NCBI RefSeq assembly: GCF_013167215.1
Contig: NZ_JABJWY010000016.1
Coordinates: forward strand, 134 to 64,133
Origin: Sphingobacterium prati
GTDB lineage: Bacteria > Bacteroidota > Bacteroidia > Sphingobacteriales > Sphingobacteriaceae
Direction of reading: 5' to 3'
DNA: 64,000 nucleotides
Of the stretch, positions 1 through 9,352 are shown piece after piece (position 1 is the stretch's first letter; each line of letters begins with the position of its first letter). The translations under genes were made by a program, and so were the position numbers. The notes under the pieces are model-generated. The model worked only from the letters and a program-made list of their open reading frames with translations. It ran no database searches and was not told the DNA's origin.

Positions 1-261
1 CTGGAAACAGTCAAGGGCTTCTTGCGTTTGCATACTTTTTTAGATTTCTTTTCAGAAGAGACACCGGGTCGGAACGATGGAAAAGATCTGCTCGGTTCAC
101 TTAACTCCTGCAACATTATTATTGGACAATCGTTTGCATTTCGCAATCCCTTTTTTACTTGGATTTACTATTGTATTATTGTTATGTTAATTTAACGGCA
201 TTTTGCCAGCGTCTTAAGGATGAAAATGCAGCAATGCTATTTATTATTATAAATCATACAC

Positions 262-3200
262 ATGAGGATATCTTTTTGGAGTACAAAGGCGCAGTTTAGT
301 TTATTGGTGGGATTGGCTTCTCCGTTTATTTTTCAATTGAATAAGGCCAGTGCGACGACTCATCTGACTGCTAATTATAAGATAGAACAAACTGCTGCTG
401 TTAGTAAAATTATTGCTGTACAGCAAATTAATCCAACAACAGTGGAGATTGTATATGAAAACAACCAAAGAGTCACATTGGATTTCTATGGAGATCATAT
501 TTTCAGAATGTTTCAGGATATACACGGTGGTATTGTCCGTGATCCGGAAGCAAAACCTGATGCGAAAATCCTTGTTGAACAACCTCGCAAAGCAGTGAAT
601 GAGCTGAAGGTAAAAGACGAAGGAAATCGTGCTACAATAACAACCAAAGACATTGTGTTCGCTATAGATAAACAGACGTCTTATTTTAGTATCATAAACC
701 TTAAGACCAATAAAGTTGTCGTAGAAAGTTTAAAACCTATTGTTTTTGAACCTAAACAGGTAACCTTAGAATTGAAAGAAAATAAGGATGAGTACTTTTT
801 CGGCGGGGGCGTTCAAAATGGGCGGTTCTCCCATAAAGGAAAGACAATCGCAATCGAAAATCAAAATAGCTGGACTGACGGTGGGGTCGCATCGCCTACA
901 CCTTATTTTTGGTCAACCAATGGCTATGGGTTTATGTGGCATACATTCAAAAAAGGGAATTACGCTTTTGGAGCGAAGACGAAAGGTACCGTAAGATTAT
1001 CTCATGAAACCGATTATCTGGATGTCTTTTTTATGATTGATGATGGTATGGTACCCTTACTCAATGATTTTTACCAGTTAACCGGTAATCCAATACTTCT
1101 GCCAAAATTTGGCTTGTATGAGGGGCACCTCAATGCATATAATAGAGATTTTTGGCAGGAGGATGAAAAGGGGATTCTGTTTGAGGATGGAAAACGCTAT
1201 AAAGAAAGTCAAAAAGAAAATGGTGGCACAAAAGAATCCTTGAATGGCGAAAAGGGAAATTACCAATTTTCGGCCCGTGCTGTTATAGATCGCTATAAAG
1301 CGCATGATATGCCTTTGGGTTGGATTCTACCAAATGATGGCTATGGTGCGGGCTATGGTCAGACTGAAACATTGGATGGTAACATTAGGAACCTCAAAGA
1401 ATTTGGCGATTACGCTCGTAAAAATGGCGTGGAAATTGGTTTATGGACGCAGTCTGACTTGCATCCTAAAGACAGTATTAGTGCATTACTGCAAAGAGAT
1501 ATTGTAAAGGAAGTACGTGATGCGGGTGTCCGGGTATTAAAGACAGACGTCGCCTGGGTGGGGCCTGGTTATTCCTTCGGCTTAAATGGTGTTGCTGATG
1601 TGGGCCATACAATGCCTTATTATGGTAACAATGCACGACCGTTTATTATTTCATTGGATGGTTGGGCAGGAACACAACGCTATGCCAGTATTTGGTCGGG
1701 AGATCAGACTGGCGGGGTTTGGGAATATATTCGATTCCATATTCCGACGTATATTGGTTCAGGACTTTCCGGACAACCAAATATCACTTCGGACATGGAT
1801 GGAATCTTTGGTGGAAAAAACTTTAAGGTGAACATTCGGGACTTTCAATGGAAAACCTGGACACCGATGGAATTGAATATGGATGGCTGGGGATCCAACG
1901 AAAAGTATCCACATGCTTTGGGAGAACCTGCGACTTCCATCAACCGTCTTTACCTGAAACTGAAATCTCAATTAGTTCCTTATAGCTATAGTATAGCCAA
2001 ACAAGCCGTCGATGGCCTGCCGATAATTCGTGCGATGTTTTTGGAGCAGGCAAATCAGTACACACTTGGAAAGGCGACACAATATCAGTATTTGTATGGG
2101 CCGAACTTTTTGGTAGCACCGATCTATCAGGAGACTCGTGTAGATGAGAAAGGCAATGACATCCGAAACGGTATCTATTTACCTGACGGAGAATGGATAG
2201 ATTACTTCAGCGGTGAAAAATATACCGGTGGACGTATCATCAATAATTTTGATGTACCAATTTGGAAACTACCGGTTTTTGTCAAAAATGGAGCCATTAT
2301 TCCGGTTACGAACCCGAACAATAACGTGCAGGAAATCAAAAAGGATCAACGTGTTTACGAGATATATCCCTTTGGAAATTCTGAATTCACGGAATATGAT
2401 GACGATGGAAAAACAGAAGCTTATCGTTATGGAAAAGGCGTCAATACAAAGATTTCTTCCATACAGAAAGACAGCAAAGTGCTGTTTACAATAGCGCCAT
2501 CAGAGGGTGAATTTGAGGGATTCGAAAAAGTGAAAGGGACCGAAGTTCATTTTAATGTAACCGCTGCTCCGAAGAAAGTGACTGCTAAAGTCAATAAAAA
2601 AGCGATAAAACTTCAAGCGGCACATTCACTGGATGAGTTTAAGGCATTGGAAAATGCCTACTTTTATGATGCACAACCCAATCTGAATCAGTTTGCAACA
2701 AAAGGATCCGAATTTGAAAAGGTTAACTTGATCAAAAATCCGATGATATTGGTGCGTATCGGTAAGCAGGATGTGTCATCAGCAGCACTTGAAATACAAG
2801 TAGATGGATTCAGATTCAAGCCTAATGACACGTATTTGGCACAAACAGGAGCGCTTACACCTCCCACGGCAAAAGTAACGGATAGTAATACCGAAGCCTA
2901 CACATTAACGCCAACATGGGAGAAGGTTGCCAATGCAGACTATTATGAGATTGGGTTTAATGATCTGATATACTCGACCATTAAAGATAATCAATTGTTG
3001 TTTGAAGGGCTGGATGCAGAGACTGAATATAATTTTAAAATTAGATCCGTTAACAAAGCTGGTGTTTCTGATTGGCGTACATTTAGTGCAAAAACAAAAG
3101 CTAATCCGTTGGAGTTTGCGATCGAAGGTATTAAAGCAGAGACCTCTGTAGACAATCAAGGGGGGAACGGTATCAATAAACTGTTCAACTATGACGAAGG

Positions 3201-4128
3201 CGATATATGGCATACCAAATGGGGCCAAACTGCCGTTCCGTTTGATATTACGCTAGATCTGAAATCCGTCAATCAGCTGGATAAGTTCGAGTACCTTCCT
3301 CGGACAGATGGTGGTAACGGTATCATTTTAAAAGGTAAAGTATTCTATAGCAACGATAAAGATACCTGGTCTGAGGCTGGAAATTTTGAGTGGAAACGCG
3401 ATGGTGAAATGAAAGGCTTTAGTTTTGGTCAGCATCCTGTTGCGCGCTTTATTAAGATTTCGGTTTCGGAGGCTGTCGGCGGCTTCGGTTCAGGCCGTGA
3501 GCTCTATGTCTTTAAGGTGCCTGGATCGACTAGCTATTTACCCGGCGATATCAACAACGATCGCCTGATCGACCATAATGATCTGACTTCTTATATTAAT
3601 TATACCGGATTAAGAATGGGGGATGGTGATTTTGAAGGCTATGTGAGTAATGGTGATGTTAATAAAAATAATTTGATTGATGCCTATGATATCTCAAATG
3701 TTGCCGTGTCGATCGAAGGCGGGGCCAAATCAGGCAAAGAGGAGAAAGTTGGCGGTAAGCTGAAATTGACGGTATCCAAGACAGCTATGAAATCTGGTGA
3801 TATCGTTGAAATTGCAGTGAGCGGAGAAAACCTTAAAGCAGTGAATGCGCTTAGCTTCGCATTGCCTTATAATCAGGGTGATTTTGAGTTTATGGGAATA
3901 GATGCGCTACATTTGAAGGAAATGAACAACTATACCAATGACCGTCTTCATACAAACGGAAGTAAAGCGTTGTATCCTACTTTTGTGAATTTGGGCAATA
4001 AAGAAACACTGAATGGCTCGGAAGTGCTTTTTAAGATCAAATTGAAAGCCAAACGTAATGTTAACTTTAATTTAAAAGCGATAGACGGTATTCTAGTTGA
4101 TAAAAAACTCAATTCGATCAGTTTTTAA
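262..4128 (+). CDS. Secreted GH31 alpha-glucosidase with FN3, F5/8C, dockerin-like and cohesin-like modules
   Basis: Predicted exported glycoside hydrolase family 31 enzyme acting on alpha-glucosides or alpha-xylosides. A signal peptide covers about residues 1-31 and ends in ASA. The GH31 beta-sandwich and barrel span roughly 60-720. The nucleophile is probably D429 in KTDVAW and the acid/base D481 in SGDQTG. After the catalytic part come an Ig/FN3-like module (about 875-955), a discoidin/F5-8C-like carbohydrate-binding module (about 955-1085), two EF-hand-like dockerin repeats (GDINNDRLID at 1095 and GDVNKNNLID at 1131), and a cohesin-like beta domain (about 1165-1288). At 1288 residues it is much longer than a bare GH31 enzyme because of these C-terminal modules. 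The ATG at 262 directly precedes the signal peptide. The gene stands alone, followed by a hairpin. Family assignment is firm; the exact substrate is unknown. Confidence 0.9.
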   Translation: MRISFWSTKAQFSLLVGLASPFIFQLNKASATTHLTANYKIEQTAAVSKIIAVQQINPTTVEIVYENNQRVTLDFYGDHIFRMFQDIHGGIVRDPEAKPDAKILVEQPRKAVNELKVKDEGNRATITTKDIVFAIDKQTSYFSIINLKTNKVVVESLKPIVFEPKQVTLELKENKDEYFFGGGVQNGRFSHKGKTIAIENQNSWTDGGVASPTPYFWSTNGYGFMWHTFKKGNYAFGAKTKGTVRLSHETDYLDVFFMIDDGMVPLLNDFYQLTGNPILLPKFGLYEGHLNAYNRDFWQEDEKGILFEDGKRYKESQKENGGTKESLNGEKGNYQFSARAVIDRYKAHDMPLGWILPNDGYGAGYGQTETLDGNIRNLKEFGDYARKNGVEIGLWTQSDLHPKDSISALLQRDIVKEVRDAGVRVLKTDVAWVGPGYSFGLNGVADVGHTMPYYGNNARPFIISLDGWAGTQRYASIWSGDQTGGVWEYIRFHIPTYIGSGLSGQPNITSDMDGIFGGKNFKVNIRDFQWKTWTPMELNMDGWGSNEKYPHALGEPATSINRLYLKLKSQLVPYSYSIAKQAVDGLPIIRAMFLEQANQYTLGKATQYQYLYGPNFLVAPIYQETRVDEKGNDIRNGIYLPDGEWIDYFSGEKYTGGRIINNFDVPIWKLPVFVKNGAIIPVTNPNNNVQEIKKDQRVYEIYPFGNSEFTEYDDDGKTEAYRYGKGVNTKISSIQKDSKVLFTIAPSEGEFEGFEKVKGTEVHFNVTAAPKKVTAKVNKKAIKLQAAHSLDEFKALENAYFYDAQPNLNQFATKGSEFEKVNLIKNPMILVRIGKQDVSSAALEIQVDGFRFKPNDTYLAQTGALTPPTAKVTDSNTEAYTLTPTWEKVANADYYEIGFNDLIYSTIKDNQLLFEGLDAETEYNFKIRSVNKAGVSDWRTFSAKTKANPLEFAIEGIKAETSVDNQGGNGINKLFNYDEGDIWHTKWGQTAVPFDITLDLKSVNQLDKFEYLPRTDGGNGIILKGKVFYSNDKDTWSEAGNFEWKRDGEMKGFSFGQHPVARFIKISVSEAVGGFGSGRELYVFKVPGSTSYLPGDINNDRLIDHNDLTSYINYTGLRMGDGDFEGYVSNGDVNKNNLIDAYDISNVAVSIEGGAKSGKEEKVGGKLKLTVSKTAMKSGDIVEIAVSGENLKAVNALSFALPYNQGDFEFMGIDALHLKEMNNYTNDRLHTNGSKALYPTFVNLGNKETLNGSEVLFKIKLKAKRNVNFNLKAIDGILVDKKLNSISF

Positions 4129-4153
4129 GGTATATTTTGCAATGCGAATAAAT

Positions 4154-4181
4154 GAAAGGGGAATGTTAACATTCCCCTTTC
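4154..4181. terminator. Perfect 14-bp inverted repeat after the GH31 gene
   Basis: The arms GAAAGGGGAATGTT and its exact complement meet with no spacer, 26 bases after the GH31 stop codon. The following T tract is weak (CTTATG), so this is a likely but not classical terminator. It could serve the plus-strand gene and insulate the convergent pirin gene. Confidence 0.6.
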
Positions 4182-4299
4182 TTATGCAGTAGTAATCCGA
4201 TCAGCAGCATAGCTTTATTGGGGCTTACTTCTAACCTGACCGATAATAGCTATAAAACGATTCTATCAATGGATATTTTGTAGCTTCAAAACTATTTCA

Positions 4300-5178
4300 T
4301 TAATTTAATATCATGTTGAGGTCCATCAGAAGGATTTCAGTATCGGCCGAAGTAGCCGTGAGTTTAATTTCCGAAACATCCCAAATGCCAAAGCCATCTC
4401 TCGTCCCCAATTCTTGTCCCGCTACGTTGGCACTTCCGCTGATGACGAAAATATAAACACCATTTCCAGCTTGTTTAACTTTGTAATTTGTTTCGATACC
4501 TTTGTCGAAATTACCCATATGAAACCAAGCATCCTGATGTATCCACACGCCTTCATCTGCCGGATCAGGGGAAAGGATCTGTTGAAATTTATTGTGTCTT
4601 TGTGATCTATCCAATGTGATCTGATCGTATCGTGGTGCTACATTGCGTTGGTTTGGATATACCCAGATCTGTAGAAATTTAACAATTTGATCAGTGTTTT
4701 TATTGTATTCACTATGCATGATGCCTGTTCCCGCACTCATTACCTGAATATCACCTTTCCGGATGATCGCCTGATTGCCCATACTATCTTCATGTTCGAG
4801 ATCACCTTCCAAAGGGATACTGATGATTTCCATATTGTCGTGCGGGTGCAATCCGAATCCGCGGCCTTCGGCAACAATATCATCATTAAGCACCCGGAGT
4901 ACACCGAAATGCATACGTTCGGGATTATGGTAATTTGCAAAACTAAAGGTATGGTTACTCTGCAACCAGCCGTGATCTGCATAACCTCGGCTCGTTGCTT
5001 TATGTAATACACTATGGTTTTCCAATTGATCTGAATTATAATGTACAGTGTCAGCATCCAGTGTTTCCAAAGGTTGTATTTCGTCGATTTCATTTCTTAG
5101 AACACCTGCTGAAGCAGCGCTCGCTGCAAATATTCCGGAACCTAAAAGCCCTTTTTTTATAAAGTTTTGTCTATTCAT
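4300..5178 (-). CDS. Pirin family protein with an export-like N-terminus
   Basis: Pirin-type bicupin. Family members bind a metal and some are quercetin dioxygenases. The metal-site pattern HPHDNME lies in the N-terminal cupin at about residues 97-105, followed by LEHEDSMGN and a typical pirin sequence up to KFLQIWVYPNQ. Residues 1-27 (MNRQNFIKKGLLGSG and an Ala-rich stretch) look like a Tat-style leader, but only one arginine is present where two are normal, so export by Tat is doubtful. The length of 292 residues fits pirin (about 230-290) plus a leader. It stands alone on the minus strand, upstream of two other minus-strand genes of likely stress function. No known substrate. Confidence 0.87.
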   Translation of the reverse strand: MNRQNFIKKGLLGSGIFAASAASAGVLRNEIDEIQPLETLDADTVHYNSDQLENHSVLHKATSRGYADHGWLQSNHTFSFANYHNPERMHFGVLRVLNDDIVAEGRGFGLHPHDNMEIISIPLEGDLEHEDSMGNQAIIRKGDIQVMSAGTGIMHSEYNKNTDQIVKFLQIWVYPNQRNVAPRYDQITLDRSQRHNKFQQILSPDPADEGVWIHQDAWFHMGNFDKGIETNYKVKQAGNGVYIFVISGSANVAGQELGTRDGFGIWDVSEIKLTATSADTEILLMDLNMILN

Positions 5179-5349
5179 GGTTTTGCAATTTATGAGTTCA
5201 AAATTAGCCTGCTAAGGATTAATTATCATTGAACTAGTTTAATAAATAAGATGTATTGAGAATTTAAAGCTTGCTGTGTTTTACAAAAAGAATAGAGATC
5301 GTTAATAATAGCTTTTCTAAAAAAATCGAGCTCTTTTTCTCGAATTCAA

Positions 5350-5667
5350 TTATTTGTTAAGAACCAAATCTGGGAATAAACTATATATTTCGTTTTTTAA
5401 AAGCCCGCTTCCACCACCATAATGTTTTATCAAGCCAATTGTATGGTCTAAATAAGCAAGATGATTTACGATTTCAGTTTCATCCTGATCCGATAAACCA
5501 GAACTCAACAACAGTATGTCGCTTGGGTAATTGGAGAGGTATTCTTTACAAGTGGCGAGATCCTGATGAATGATGGCCTGCCAACCATTTGTACCCCCTA
5601 TGATACGCTTCAGCGTTTGGAGAATTTCTTCGTTTTTGCCAAACACAATAATGATTAAATTCTTCAT
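5350..5667 (-). CDS. Small receiver-like hypothetical protein
   Basis: A 105-residue protein with an alternating beta/alpha pattern resembling a response-regulator receiver: MKNLIIIVFGKNEE as strand 1 and SDILLLSSGLSDQDE as strand 3. The position that normally carries the phosphorylated Asp is occupied by Ser, and there is no output domain, so if it is receiver-like it is a non-phosphorylatable one. The stop of the OsmC gene (5671) lies only 3 bases upstream of its start, so the two are almost certainly co-transcribed. The fold assignment is an inference from the pattern only. It could also be an unrelated Rossmann-like protein. Confidence 0.6.
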   Translation of the reverse strand: MKNLIIIVFGKNEEILQTLKRIIGGTNGWQAIIHQDLATCKEYLSNYPSDILLLSSGLSDQDETEIVNHLAYLDHTIGLIKHYGGGSGLLKNEIYSLFPDLVLNK

Positions 5668-5670
5668 CTG

Positions 5671-6090
5671 CTAGTTTGTTTTCATGATTGTATTCACAAC
5701 GGCATTCCCCTTTAATATCTTAGAAATCGGACATTCATCAGCAATTTGTTGTAGTCGTAACACCATGTTTTCTTCTACCGCCTGCCCGAACGAAATTTCT
5801 CGTTCAAAATAGGTTACCACTTGCTCCTTTTCAATTCGTAAGTACATATTGGCTGTGACCTGAATTTCATCAATAGGAAGTCCTTTTCTGTCAATATACA
5901 TCCGTAAGGTTGCCAATGTACAGGAAACGAGGGAAGAAACCAGTAGAGTGTATGGGTCAGGACCGAGATCTTTTCCACCCAATTTTTCCGGTTCATCGGT
6001 AATAAATTCGCCGTTGCGCCACAGGATGGTCGTTTTATATTTTTGTCGGCCAATATGACCGCTGACAGGATTCTCTAAGATATATTTCAT
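5671..6090 (-). CDS. OsmC/Ohr family peroxiredoxin-like protein
   Basis: OsmC-family thiol peroxidase or hydroperoxide-resistance protein, 139 residues, the usual family length. The two reactive cysteines are visible: one in SSLVSCTLATLRMY on the central helix and one in the DECPISKIL motif near the C-terminus. The GPDPYTLL segment before the first Cys is typical of the YhfA/OsmC subgroup. It is probably cytoplasmic, as no signal peptide is seen. It is the first gene of a two-gene unit with the downstream 105-residue protein, three bases apart. Family call is firm; the physiological peroxide is not known. Confidence 0.9.
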   Translation of the reverse strand: MKYILENPVSGHIGRQKYKTTILWRNGEFITDEPEKLGGKDLGPDPYTLLVSSLVSCTLATLRMYIDRKGLPIDEIQVTANMYLRIEKEQVVTYFEREISFGQAVEENMVLRLQQIADECPISKILKGNAVVNTIMKTN

Positions 6091-6311
6091 ATGATGTATT
6101 CCTTTGATTCTAATACAACAAAATTAAGGTCCATTTGATTCAATTCCATTGATGTAGTTCAAGAAATGTGAAAAGAAGGACTTATTTCACTACCTGAATT
6201 TGACAGAATATACTGCATGATGGAACAAAAAATAATAGTATAAAAAATAAAATGGCAATGTAACTTGAATCGCCTAAATTTTCTTAATTTTAGATTGTTT
6301 TTATATTTTTT

Positions 6312-7031
6312 ATGATGAAGAGATTTTTACTTCTTGCATGTATAGCCTGTACCGTGCCCTTTGCGGCTTTTTCACAATCTCATGAACTTCGTCTCGGTGT
6401 AACTTCTGGTGTCTCCAATTTTACGGGATCTGGAAGCATCGCTAAAAGCACTTTAAATGGTTCTGGTCAGCAGGATTATTATACCAATAATCCTTACGGT
6501 AAAAAATATGGAATCAATTTGGGTGGCGCAGTGAATTACCGTTATGTTTTTGCAAATAATTTTCTTTTAGGCGTGGAAGGAGCTTTTGAACGATTGCAAA
6601 CAAAGGTTGACCTAGAAGGTAGCGAATTTGTAAATGGTAGCCGTGGGCTGACTAAACTCAATCAGCAATTTTTGAATTTTAATCCCTTCCTTGGCTATCG
6701 TGTAATATTTGAACCGATGACAATGGATATGCAATTCGGCGTTGATATAGCGAAGACGTTGAGTATCAATGAAGATGGAAGTATTGAGGAAAAGAATGGC
6801 GATAAAACAAGTTTTACCCACGATCGAGGGAAGGTAATCGATGTGGATATCCGTCCACGACTACAATTTAATGTTAATTACGAGCACTATACAGTTTTTG
6901 CAGGCTATTCTTGGGGCTTGAAGGATTATCACGATGGAATACTTGGCGCCAATCTCGGACCGGCACGATTGAATGTATTTCGTCTAGGTTTGCAATATCA
7001 ATTTTTAAAACCGATGTATAAAAATGACTAA
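6312..7031 (+). CDS. Outer-membrane beta-barrel protein (small porin-like)
   Basis: A 239-residue exported protein. The first 21 residues form a signal peptide ending in AAFSQ. The rest is a series of amphipathic strands with aromatic girdles (for example NYRYVFANNFLLGVEGAF, then YTVFAGYSWGL), ending in a strand LRLGLQYQF followed by a short tail. This is the pattern of the OMP_b-brl family common in Bacteroidota. No OmpA domain or plug is present. It may start at either of two adjacent ATGs (6312 or 6315). Its last 8 bases overlap the start of the TMEM175-type gene, suggesting translational coupling. Function unknown. Confidence 0.8.
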   Translation: MMKRFLLLACIACTVPFAAFSQSHELRLGVTSGVSNFTGSGSIAKSTLNGSGQQDYYTNNPYGKKYGINLGGAVNYRYVFANNFLLGVEGAFERLQTKVDLEGSEFVNGSRGLTKLNQQFLNFNPFLGYRVIFEPMTMDMQFGVDIAKTLSINEDGSIEEKNGDKTSFTHDRGKVIDVDIRPRLQFNVNYEHYTVFAGYSWGLKDYHDGILGANLGPARLNVFRLGLQYQFLKPMYKND

Positions 7032-7601
7032 AAGCCGGCTGGAGGCATTCAGTGATGGTGTGCTGGCCATCATTATTACCATTATGGTACTTGAGCTAAA
7101 AGTACCAGAGGGGTACACTTTTGCGAGTTTAAAACCGCTGTTCCCAAAAATCATTTCCTATGTGGTCAGTTTGTCTACGTCGGGTTGTATTGGAATAACC
7201 ATCATCATTTGTTTCAGATTGTTCAGAAAGTCAATGGGAAAGTACTATGGGGGAATTTACACCTTTTATTTTGGCTCTCCTTGATGCCTGTGACCACCAA
7301 CTGGATTGGTGAATCCCATTTTGAACGTGATCCAATTATTGCTTATGGAGTTGTATTGATCATGTGTTCCATAGCCTACAATATTGTTGAATATTTTGTG
7401 ATCCAGACGGAAGGTGAAGAGTACGCTTTAAAACGAGCTGTCAAATCAAAGACCAAAGAAAACATTTCTACAGCATTGTATTTTCTTGGAATCGGCATAT
7501 CTTTTATAAATCCATACATTAGTCTGCTGATGTACGGTACGGTGGCCGTTATGTGGCTAATTCCAGACCGTCGCATAGAAACGCTAATGAAAGATCAATG
7601 A
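7024..7601 (+). pseudogene. TMEM175 (DUF1211) family potassium-channel-like protein, frameshifted
   Basis: The first part reads MTKSRLEAFSDGVLAI, the signature RxxxFSDGV motif of prokaryotic TMEM175/DUF1211 channels. After SYVVS the correct reading continues one frame over as FVYVGLYWNNHHHLF and runs to the stop at 7601. Joining the two frames gives about 192 residues, the normal family length, with four to six membrane segments. The break is at the TTT run at 7170-7172, where one T appears to be missing. This could be a true disabling mutation or a sequence error. The gene overlaps the previous gene by 8 bases and the convergent ATPase gene by 7. Family members conduct K+. Confidence 0.8.
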
Positions 7602-8161
7602 CCGACTAACCCGAGCGATTTACATATAAATTGATAACGTTGTTCGACCGTTGTTTTCGGTACTTCTGTGACCTCATATCCAAGTCGCTTATATACACTT
7701 TTCATCTGTTTGAATGCCGCTTCAGCTTCTTCCCAGGTTTGTTTTCGCTCATGATCAGTTTCATAAATTTCTTGCCATGGCGGAAGGATAAAGATTTTTT
7801 TATGATAACGATATGTTCTAGCCTCTTCAAGTAGTGGTGCTGCAACAGTAAGGTTCTCCATTTCGATATAGGCCAGTGTATCAGGAATACCACGGTCAAA
7901 AAAAACATACTGTTGCTGTTGGGCGTTTTCTGTTATTTCATTCCGAAAACTAGCATTGGATGCAATCAGCATGAGTGTGGCATAGTATTGCTTATTTTTC
8001 CAAGGTAAGCCATCGCTATTGCTCTGCGATTGTTCTCGAATGATTCTACGTGCTTCTTCGGGCACGGTTCTATAGCCTTCTTTTTGTAGTTTATTGAGTA
8101 AGGTGGTTTTGCCGACACCGGGCCCTCCGGTTAGGACAATAAAATAGTTTGTCTGATCCAT
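7595..8161 (-). CDS. AAA family ATPase (P-loop nucleotide kinase-like)
   Basis: A cytoplasmic P-loop protein of about 188 residues, in the group often annotated as AAA_28 or NadR/Ttd14-like. The Walker A motif GGPGVGKTT lies about 10 residues from the chosen start, and VFFDRGIPD, with the acidic residue at the end of a hydrophobic strand, is the Walker-B-like region. The EEARRIIREQ segment after strand 2 is characteristic of this family. The ATG at 8161 is preferred because the P-loop strand follows at once; an in-frame ATG at 8185 adds eight polar residues. The 3' end overlaps the TMEM175-type gene on the other strand. Substrate unknown. Confidence 0.8.
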   Translation of the reverse strand: MDQTNYFIVLTGGPGVGKTTLLNKLQKEGYRTVPEEARRIIREQSQSNSDGLPWKNKQYYATLMLIASNASFRNEITENAQQQQYVFFDRGIPDTLAYIEMENLTVAAPLLEEARTYRYHKKIFILPPWQEIYETDHERKQTWEEAEAAFKQMKSVYKRLGYEVTEVPKTTVEQRYQFICKSLGLVGH

Positions 8162-8232
8162 ATAAAAAATGTCATGGTCCTGCAATGCTCCAATAAAGGT
8201 GCTTAATTGAAGGATGTAAAGATTGAAAATGA

Positions 8233-9321
8233 TTATGTGTATTGCTTGGCGATTTTCTTCTCGGGTTCTACATATAGCATATAGAGAAAGAAGAGAAAAA
8301 TGTATTCCAGTGGTTTCATTGCCCTATATGTTAGGTTTGATGCCCAGGTAGAGTTGATTTTAATGGAGATGTTATATCCGTATCTGTCGTAAAAATAACG
8401 TACATAACGATGCAAGCTTGGGGATAGATCACTTAAAATCTCTTCAAAGGCGTTGGCTATCAATAGTTGACGGTTAACGATGATCGTATTCCCGTGCCGT
8501 TTGCCCAAACGCAACGGTTTTACAATTGTTGGATTACCTTGTGCAGCTACGGTACAGAGGTAATGTCCACGGTGATCTAACACTGGTGGGTGCATTTTTT
8601 GAGAAAAAGCCCAGGTGGTGGTTTCTGTAAATACTTTGGCCATTGAGTCGCTGTCCTGACCAAATAGGATCAGAAGAGCGGTCATGATGGCAAAACAAGG
8701 AACGAGCAAGATCAGCGCCCATACAGGATAGTCGAGCTTGGATGCAAGCTGCTCATTGACCTTGTTTAGTATAGGATTTCGATAAGTTCTGTGGATCGCT
8801 GTTGCCTTCTCCTCCTGAATGATCTTCCAGATAAAACCTATACCAAAGCAGAAGCAGAAAAGTGGTGTGAAAATAAAATAGAATGTTCCTTCATTACCGA
8901 CATAACTACTCAAGGTGGATGTATCGTGATAGCTCACCTGAGTCAGTACAAAGATACTGATTATAGATCCTAACATCAAAATAATAAGGGCCAGGACTAA
9001 AGGAATCGGAGGTATTTTTCGGCCTTTTATCCAAATAGCGAGTATAGCGACGTTGAAAGCAACAAAATAGATAAACAATGATAAGGCATGTTTTCCACCG
9101 AAAGGTAAGTAACAGTCGCCATCAACAGGATCGACAGCCTCATGAAATTGACTGGAATGTGTGAACAGACCAGCTCCAAAGAGCGCCATGGACAGGATGT
9201 AGCCAATGATCACAGTATATTCAACAGAAGATATCTTTTTATGTTGTTTTTTGATAGCGGAACGAAGTAAATAATTTAATCCTGCGAAAAAAGCAACGAT
9301 TAGGACAAAGGCAATGTACAT
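8233..9321 (-). CDS. Polytopic membrane protein of unknown function
   Basis: A 362-residue protein with about seven hydrophobic segments: one at the N-terminus, two before residue 60, several between 80 and 170, one at about 200-220, and a last one near 340. Between about 225 and 330 lies a soluble part with HPPVLDHRGHYLCTVAAQG and KRHGNTIIVNRQLLIANAFEE, which looks like a conserved domain. It resembles uncharacterised Bacteroidota/Firmicutes membrane proteins (possibly the DUF6688 group), but I cannot assign it firmly. It is separated from its neighbours by short gaps and may be transcribed with the upstream minus-strand genes. Confidence 0.65.
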   Translation of the reverse strand: MYIAFVLIVAFFAGLNYLLRSAIKKQHKKISSVEYTVIIGYILSMALFGAGLFTHSSQFHEAVDPVDGDCYLPFGGKHALSLFIYFVAFNVAILAIWIKGRKIPPIPLVLALIILMLGSIISIFVLTQVSYHDTSTLSSYVGNEGTFYFIFTPLFCFCFGIGFIWKIIQEEKATAIHRTYRNPILNKVNEQLASKLDYPVWALILLVPCFAIMTALLILFGQDSDSMAKVFTETTTWAFSQKMHPPVLDHRGHYLCTVAAQGNPTIVKPLRLGKRHGNTIIVNRQLLIANAFEEILSDLSPSLHRYVRYFYDRYGYNISIKINSTWASNLTYRAMKPLEYIFLFFLYMLYVEPEKKIAKQYT

Positions 9322-9352
9322 GGCAGTAAATAAAATTATTGGACGAAAATAA

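Noticed and set aside
1..195. Open plus-strand frame from the left edge to a stop at 193
   Set aside because: It has no recognisable domain and could be chance. The opposite strand has an ATG at 33 that could begin a gene leaving the window after 11 codons (MQTQEALDCFQ), but this is too little to support. The region is left unannotated.
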